A DNA stretch of 6,966 nucleotides from an uncultured Mycoplasmatota bacterium. GTDB taxonomy: Bacteria; Bacillota_I; Bacilli_A; RF39; UBA660. Both the position numbers and the translations under genes were made by a program. Positions 4,966 to 6,966 of this stretch are shown piece by piece; the stretch's first letter is position 1; each line of letters starts with the position of its first letter. The stretch is from the NCBI GenBank assembly GCA_947645535.1, contig CANSDD010000078.1, forward strand, positions 1-6,966. Reading direction: 5' to 3'. The notes beneath the pieces were generated by a model. The model was not told where the DNA came from, made no database searches, and worked only from the letters and a program-made list of their open reading frames with translations.

Positions 4966-5475
4966 ATGTTGAAGGAAAATATTAAACAAGCAAGAAAATC
5001 AAGAGGACTTTCACAAGAAGAACTTGCTATTAAACTAAACGTGGTAAGACAAACTATTTCTAAATGGGAACAAGGATTGTCTGTTCCCGATTCAGAAATG
5101 TTGATCACGATATCAGAGATTCTTGAAATACCAGTAAGTACTTTGCTTGGAGAAAATATTGAAGAAACTAAAATAGATGATTTGAAAATAATTTCTGAAA
5201 AATTGGAAATAATAAACTTACAACTATCACAAAGAAAGAACGCAAGAAAAAAAATGATTCATTGGATACTAATTTCATTATGTATAATCATAACAATAAC
5301 TTTCATATCATTATTCTTGTTAAATAGTCCTTATTTAAATTGGGATTATAATAATCCTGAAAATACTGTTTTAGGAGTTGCTTTTCATTCCTTTGAATGG
5401 CTATTTGTCAGAATAGCACCAATTATTCTGCTTGGATTAGTCATTGGAATTATATTGACTCAAAAGAAAAATTAA
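4966..5475 (+). CDS. XRE-family regulator with two C-terminal membrane helices
   Basis: The 169-residue protein has an N-terminal XRE/HTH_3 domain (5-61): LSQEELAIKLNVVRQTISKW at 15-34 is the helix-turn-helix, followed by EQGLSVPD and a PVSTLLGE end. A charged, possibly coiled linker (65-96) leads to two hydrophobic segments, about 98-119 and 145-164, separated by a short loop with LNWDYNNPENT. It is predicted to be a membrane-tethered DNA-binding protein, with the HTH and the positively charged RKNARKK flank in the cytoplasm. Such proteins are common in Bacillota and often sense envelope or peptide stress, but the signal is unknown here. It is monocistronic, with operator-like repeats at its own promoter and a terminator downstream. 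The frame is intact, unlike its upstream neighbours. Confidence 0.85.
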   Translation: MLKENIKQARKSRGLSQEELAIKLNVVRQTISKWEQGLSVPDSEMLITISEILEIPVSTLLGENIEETKIDDLKIISEKLEIINLQLSQRKNARKKMIHWILISLCIIITITFISLFLLNSPYLNWDYNNPENTVLGVAFHSFEWLFVRIAPIILLGLVIGIILTQKKN

Positions 5476-5550
5476 AATTATTTATAGCATATAATAAAGC
5501 ATCTCTAACACTTGTATTATGTTGATGGAAATCTTAAAAATTTTAATATA

Positions 5551-5585
5551 AAAACTACTCTCAAAATCAAATTGAAAGTAGTTTT
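5551..5585. terminator. Bidirectional terminator between XRE and ATP-grasp genes
   Basis: The arms 5551-5563 (AAAACTACTCTCA) and 5573-5585 (TGAAAGTAGTTTT) are complementary at 12 of 13 positions. T-rich tails follow on both strands. The hairpin lies between two convergent genes and can serve both. Confidence 0.75.
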
Positions 5586-5614
5586 ATTTAACACATATTT
5601 ACAAATACTATCAT

Positions 5615-6532
5615 TTATAGTTTTTTCACAAATTGCTTTGCTTTATCTTTTCTCTTTACTATTTCTTCTACTAATTTATTACTTACTTCTAGACCAGAAG
5701 AACAAATTGGATTAAACTCTATGATATCAATAACTTCTTTCTCATCCACCATTACTTGTCCAATATCTAGCACATAACTATTAGGAAAATCCAGTATTTC
5801 TGAAACCTTTTTTATTTGTTTTTCTGCAAATGCTATTACTTCATCTGGTACTTTTGTTTCATAATCTACATACGATCTAGAAATACTAAGAAGGTTATTA
5901 TTTATAACAAATACTCGATATTCTCTACAGTTCATATCATTTTCTTTATCCTCGATATTTTCAAATGTTTCTGATAAAAAAATCATATCATCTTCCATAA
6001 TCCTAAATAAAGGTGGTTTTGTAAAAAATAGTTTCTGTCCATCTATATCTAACGTACCAAAGTATTTCAATACATGGCAAATATTACTTTTTATAGCTGT
6101 TTTTATAAATATTCCTTTAAAATTTTCTCTATAATTTTCAGCATGTTCTATAAATTCTCCATATGTTGTAACTACCATTTTCCGGTAAACTGGTTTTATA
6201 AAATTTGGCCAAAAAATAATTTTTTCATGTTCTTCCATTGTTTGAATAGAAATGCCACCACATTTTTCAATATTAGTTAATAATTCTTCCTCATATTGAA
6301 TATGACTTCTTGGAAAGATTACCTTATTTTGAATATCAAATTCTTCCCCTTCTTTATAAAATTTCTTTGTTATTCTATCAAAAATGATACAGATTTTATT
6401 TTTTTCTGCTTTTTCTCTTAATTCTTTATCCTTTGTTTTAATCCATATTGTATTTTCATCATCTCCTTCTGTAATAATATCATCTGAACTATCTAAACTC
6501 GGAACAGTAAAACATAAATATTCTATTTCCAT
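5615..6532 (-). CDS. ATP-grasp domain protein, R2K/RimK-like
   Basis: This 305-residue cytoplasmic protein has ATP-grasp marks in the right order: a central FKGIFIKTAIKS with a nucleotide-binding lysine, REYRVFVINNNLLSISRSY (about 203-221), YVLDIGQV (253-260) and DIIEFNPICSSGL (269-281). Asp256, Glu272 and Asn274 are the probable Mg-ATP ligands. This ending resembles the R2K clade of RimK-type ligases, which join an acid to an amine using ATP and are suspected to modify peptides or proteins. The N-terminal 110 residues are unassigned. The start is the ATG at 6532, with AAAAGG 6 bases upstream, not the GTG at 6556. It is transcribed alone, divergent from the T-box gene. The substrate is unknown and no partner gene is visible. 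Confidence 0.75.
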   Translation of the reverse strand: MEIEYLCFTVPSLDSSDDIITEGDDENTIWIKTKDKELREKAEKNKICIIFDRITKKFYKEGEEFDIQNKVIFPRSHIQYEEELLTNIEKCGGISIQTMEEHEKIIFWPNFIKPVYRKMVVTTYGEFIEHAENYRENFKGIFIKTAIKSNICHVLKYFGTLDIDGQKLFFTKPPLFRIMEDDMIFLSETFENIEDKENDMNCREYRVFVINNNLLSISRSYVDYETKVPDEVIAFAEKQIKKVSEILDFPNSYVLDIGQVMVDEKEVIDIIEFNPICSSGLEVSNKLVEEIVKRKDKAKQFVKKL

Positions 6533-6567
6533 ATATATCCTTTTCCTTACTTCCACTTATATTAAAT

Positions 6568-6576
6568 ATTATATCA
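6568..6576 (-). promoter_or_regulatory. Extended -10 promoter of the ATP-grasp gene
   Basis: On the minus strand TGATATAAT (6576-6568) is an exact extended -10, with a start near 6561. No strong -35 is seen. It lies only 15 bases from the divergent promoter on the plus strand, so the two may compete for polymerase. Confidence 0.55.
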
Positions 6577-6590
6577 TCTTTTATGAGAAT

Positions 6591-6618
6591 TTGACATCAT
6601 AAAATTTTGTGATATAAT
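6591..6618 (+). promoter_or_regulatory. Strong sigma-A promoter of the T-box leader
   Basis: A perfect TTGACA (6591-6596), a 16-base spacer and a perfect TATAAT (6613-6618) with a TG extension (6610-6611). The start is expected near 6625, at the beginning of the leader. Confidence 0.8.
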
Positions 6619-6624
6619 TTTTCT

Positions 6625-6868
6625 ATCAGCAATGATTAGGAAGAGTATTTATCTATTTATTTATAGAGAGTTATCAATTTGGTGGAAGATAATAATAAAT
6701 GATAAAGAAAGACACCTAGGAGCTACTTATTTGAAACAAGAGTAAAATAAGTCGGATGAACCGTTATCTCATAAGAGTGATTATATACTTTTTTTATATA
6801 ATAAATTGGGTGGTACCGCGGATTATAACAGTTATTCGTCCCTTTGTGGATAGTAGAACTGTTTTTTT
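6625..6868 (+). ncRNA. T-box leader, probable Asp specifier (GAC)
   Basis: The conserved T-box TGGGTGGTACCGCG is at 6807-6820. Stem I is closed by TAGG (6637-6640) with CCTA (6715-6718), and TTTATC (6648-6653) with GATAAA (6701-6706). The internal loop has AGTA (6644-6647) on its 5' side and GAAAGACA (6707-6714) on its 3' side. In the known glyQS leader the codon follows GAAA and precedes A, which places GAC (Asp) at 6711-6713. AGAGAG and GGTGGAA (6665-6686) fit the distal part of stem I. Uncharged tRNA should bind and favour the antiterminator, switching on the synthetase when the amino acid is scarce. The UGGN variable base is U, a G-U match to the usual G73 of tRNA-Asp. Confidence 0.9.
6827..6868 (+). 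terminator. T-box-controlled terminator
   Basis: AACAGTT (6827-6833) pairs with AACTGTT (6857-6863), followed by a run of T to 6868. It begins directly after the T-box sequence, as in the competing terminator/antiterminator design of this riboswitch class. Confidence 0.8.
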
Positions 6869-6892
6869 ATTATATATTAAAAGGAGGATTAT

Positions 6893-6966
6893 ATGAAAAC
6901 AATATATTTTAAAAATTTAAATAAATACATCGGGAAGGAAATATGTATTGAAGGATTTGTCGATTC
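6893..6966 (+). CDS. Class II aminoacyl-tRNA synthetase, N-terminus (Asp or Asp/Asn type), cut by window end
   Basis: Only 24 full codons are visible: MKTIYFKNLNKYIGKEICIE followed by GFVD. The pattern 'leader, then YIGKE..I.GFV' fits the start of the N-terminal OB-fold anticodon-binding domain of class IIb synthetases (AspRS/AsnRS). AGGAGG (6882-6887) lies 5 bases before the ATG. The T-box upstream proves tRNA-responsive control, and its apparent GAC specifier favours an aspartyl enzyme, possibly of the non-discriminating type that also charges tRNA-Asn. An asparaginyl enzyme is the main alternative. The class signature motifs lie beyond the window. Confidence 0.65.
   Translation, partial: MKTIYFKNLNKYIGKEICIEGFVD

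Noticed and set aside
5512..5715. Plus-strand ORF of 67 codons with hydrophobic product
   Set aside because: It runs through the bidirectional terminator and then antisense to the ATP-grasp C-terminus, and no ribosome binding site precedes it.
6074..6602. Plus-strand ORFs antisense to the ATP-grasp gene
   Set aside because: Products are rich in Phe, Ser and Ile as expected of a reversed AT-rich gene, and they lack ribosome binding sites.

Overview
The window is very AT-rich. Strong AGGAGG-type ribosome binding sites, U-tract terminators, TGnTATAAT promoters and a T-box leader all point to a low-GC Gram-positive bacterium (Bacillota, perhaps a clostridial or erysipelotrichial lineage). The species cannot be named from the sequence.

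Layout: (1) 1-1473, plus strand: a two-gene operon of a PhzF-family isomerase/epimerase-like enzyme and a DUF2000 protein, with its own extended -10 promoter and an intrinsic terminator. (2) 1478-4235, a decayed accessory zone: a fragment resembling the 3' end of a tRNA-Leu, a 64-codon unknown ORF, the C-terminal scrap of a GNAT acetyltransferase, a truncated and frameshifted IS256-family insertion sequence, and a ClpX-like AAA+ ATPase gene broken by about five frameshifts and one nonsense codon. (3) 4268-4908, a 640-base stretch without genes but rich in structure: palindromes, then a roughly 300-bp non-autonomous transposon-like element (MITE) with 24-bp terminal inverted repeats and a matching 5-bp direct repeat on each side. 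Inside it lies a promoter-hairpin-terminator cassette that could make an RNA of about 75 nt. (4) 4905-5586: a membrane-anchored XRE-family regulator with operator-like repeats at its promoter, ending in a bidirectional terminator shared with the convergent next gene. (5) 5615-6576, minus strand: an ATP-grasp ligase-like protein resembling the R2K/RimK group. (6) 6591-6966, plus strand, divergent from the ATP-grasp gene: a strong promoter, a complete T-box leader with an apparent GAC (Asp) specifier, and the first 24 codons of a class II aminoacyl-tRNA synthetase, probably Asp (or Asp/Asn) type.

The intact genes (PhzF, DUF2000, XRE, ATP-grasp, synthetase start) flank a graveyard of broken ones, so this is probably an old insertion or island site. 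The least explained pieces are the MITE with its embedded RNA cassette, the ClpX-like ATPase that lacks the ClpP-docking loop, and a fossil translational insulator at the start of the IS256 transposase gene.
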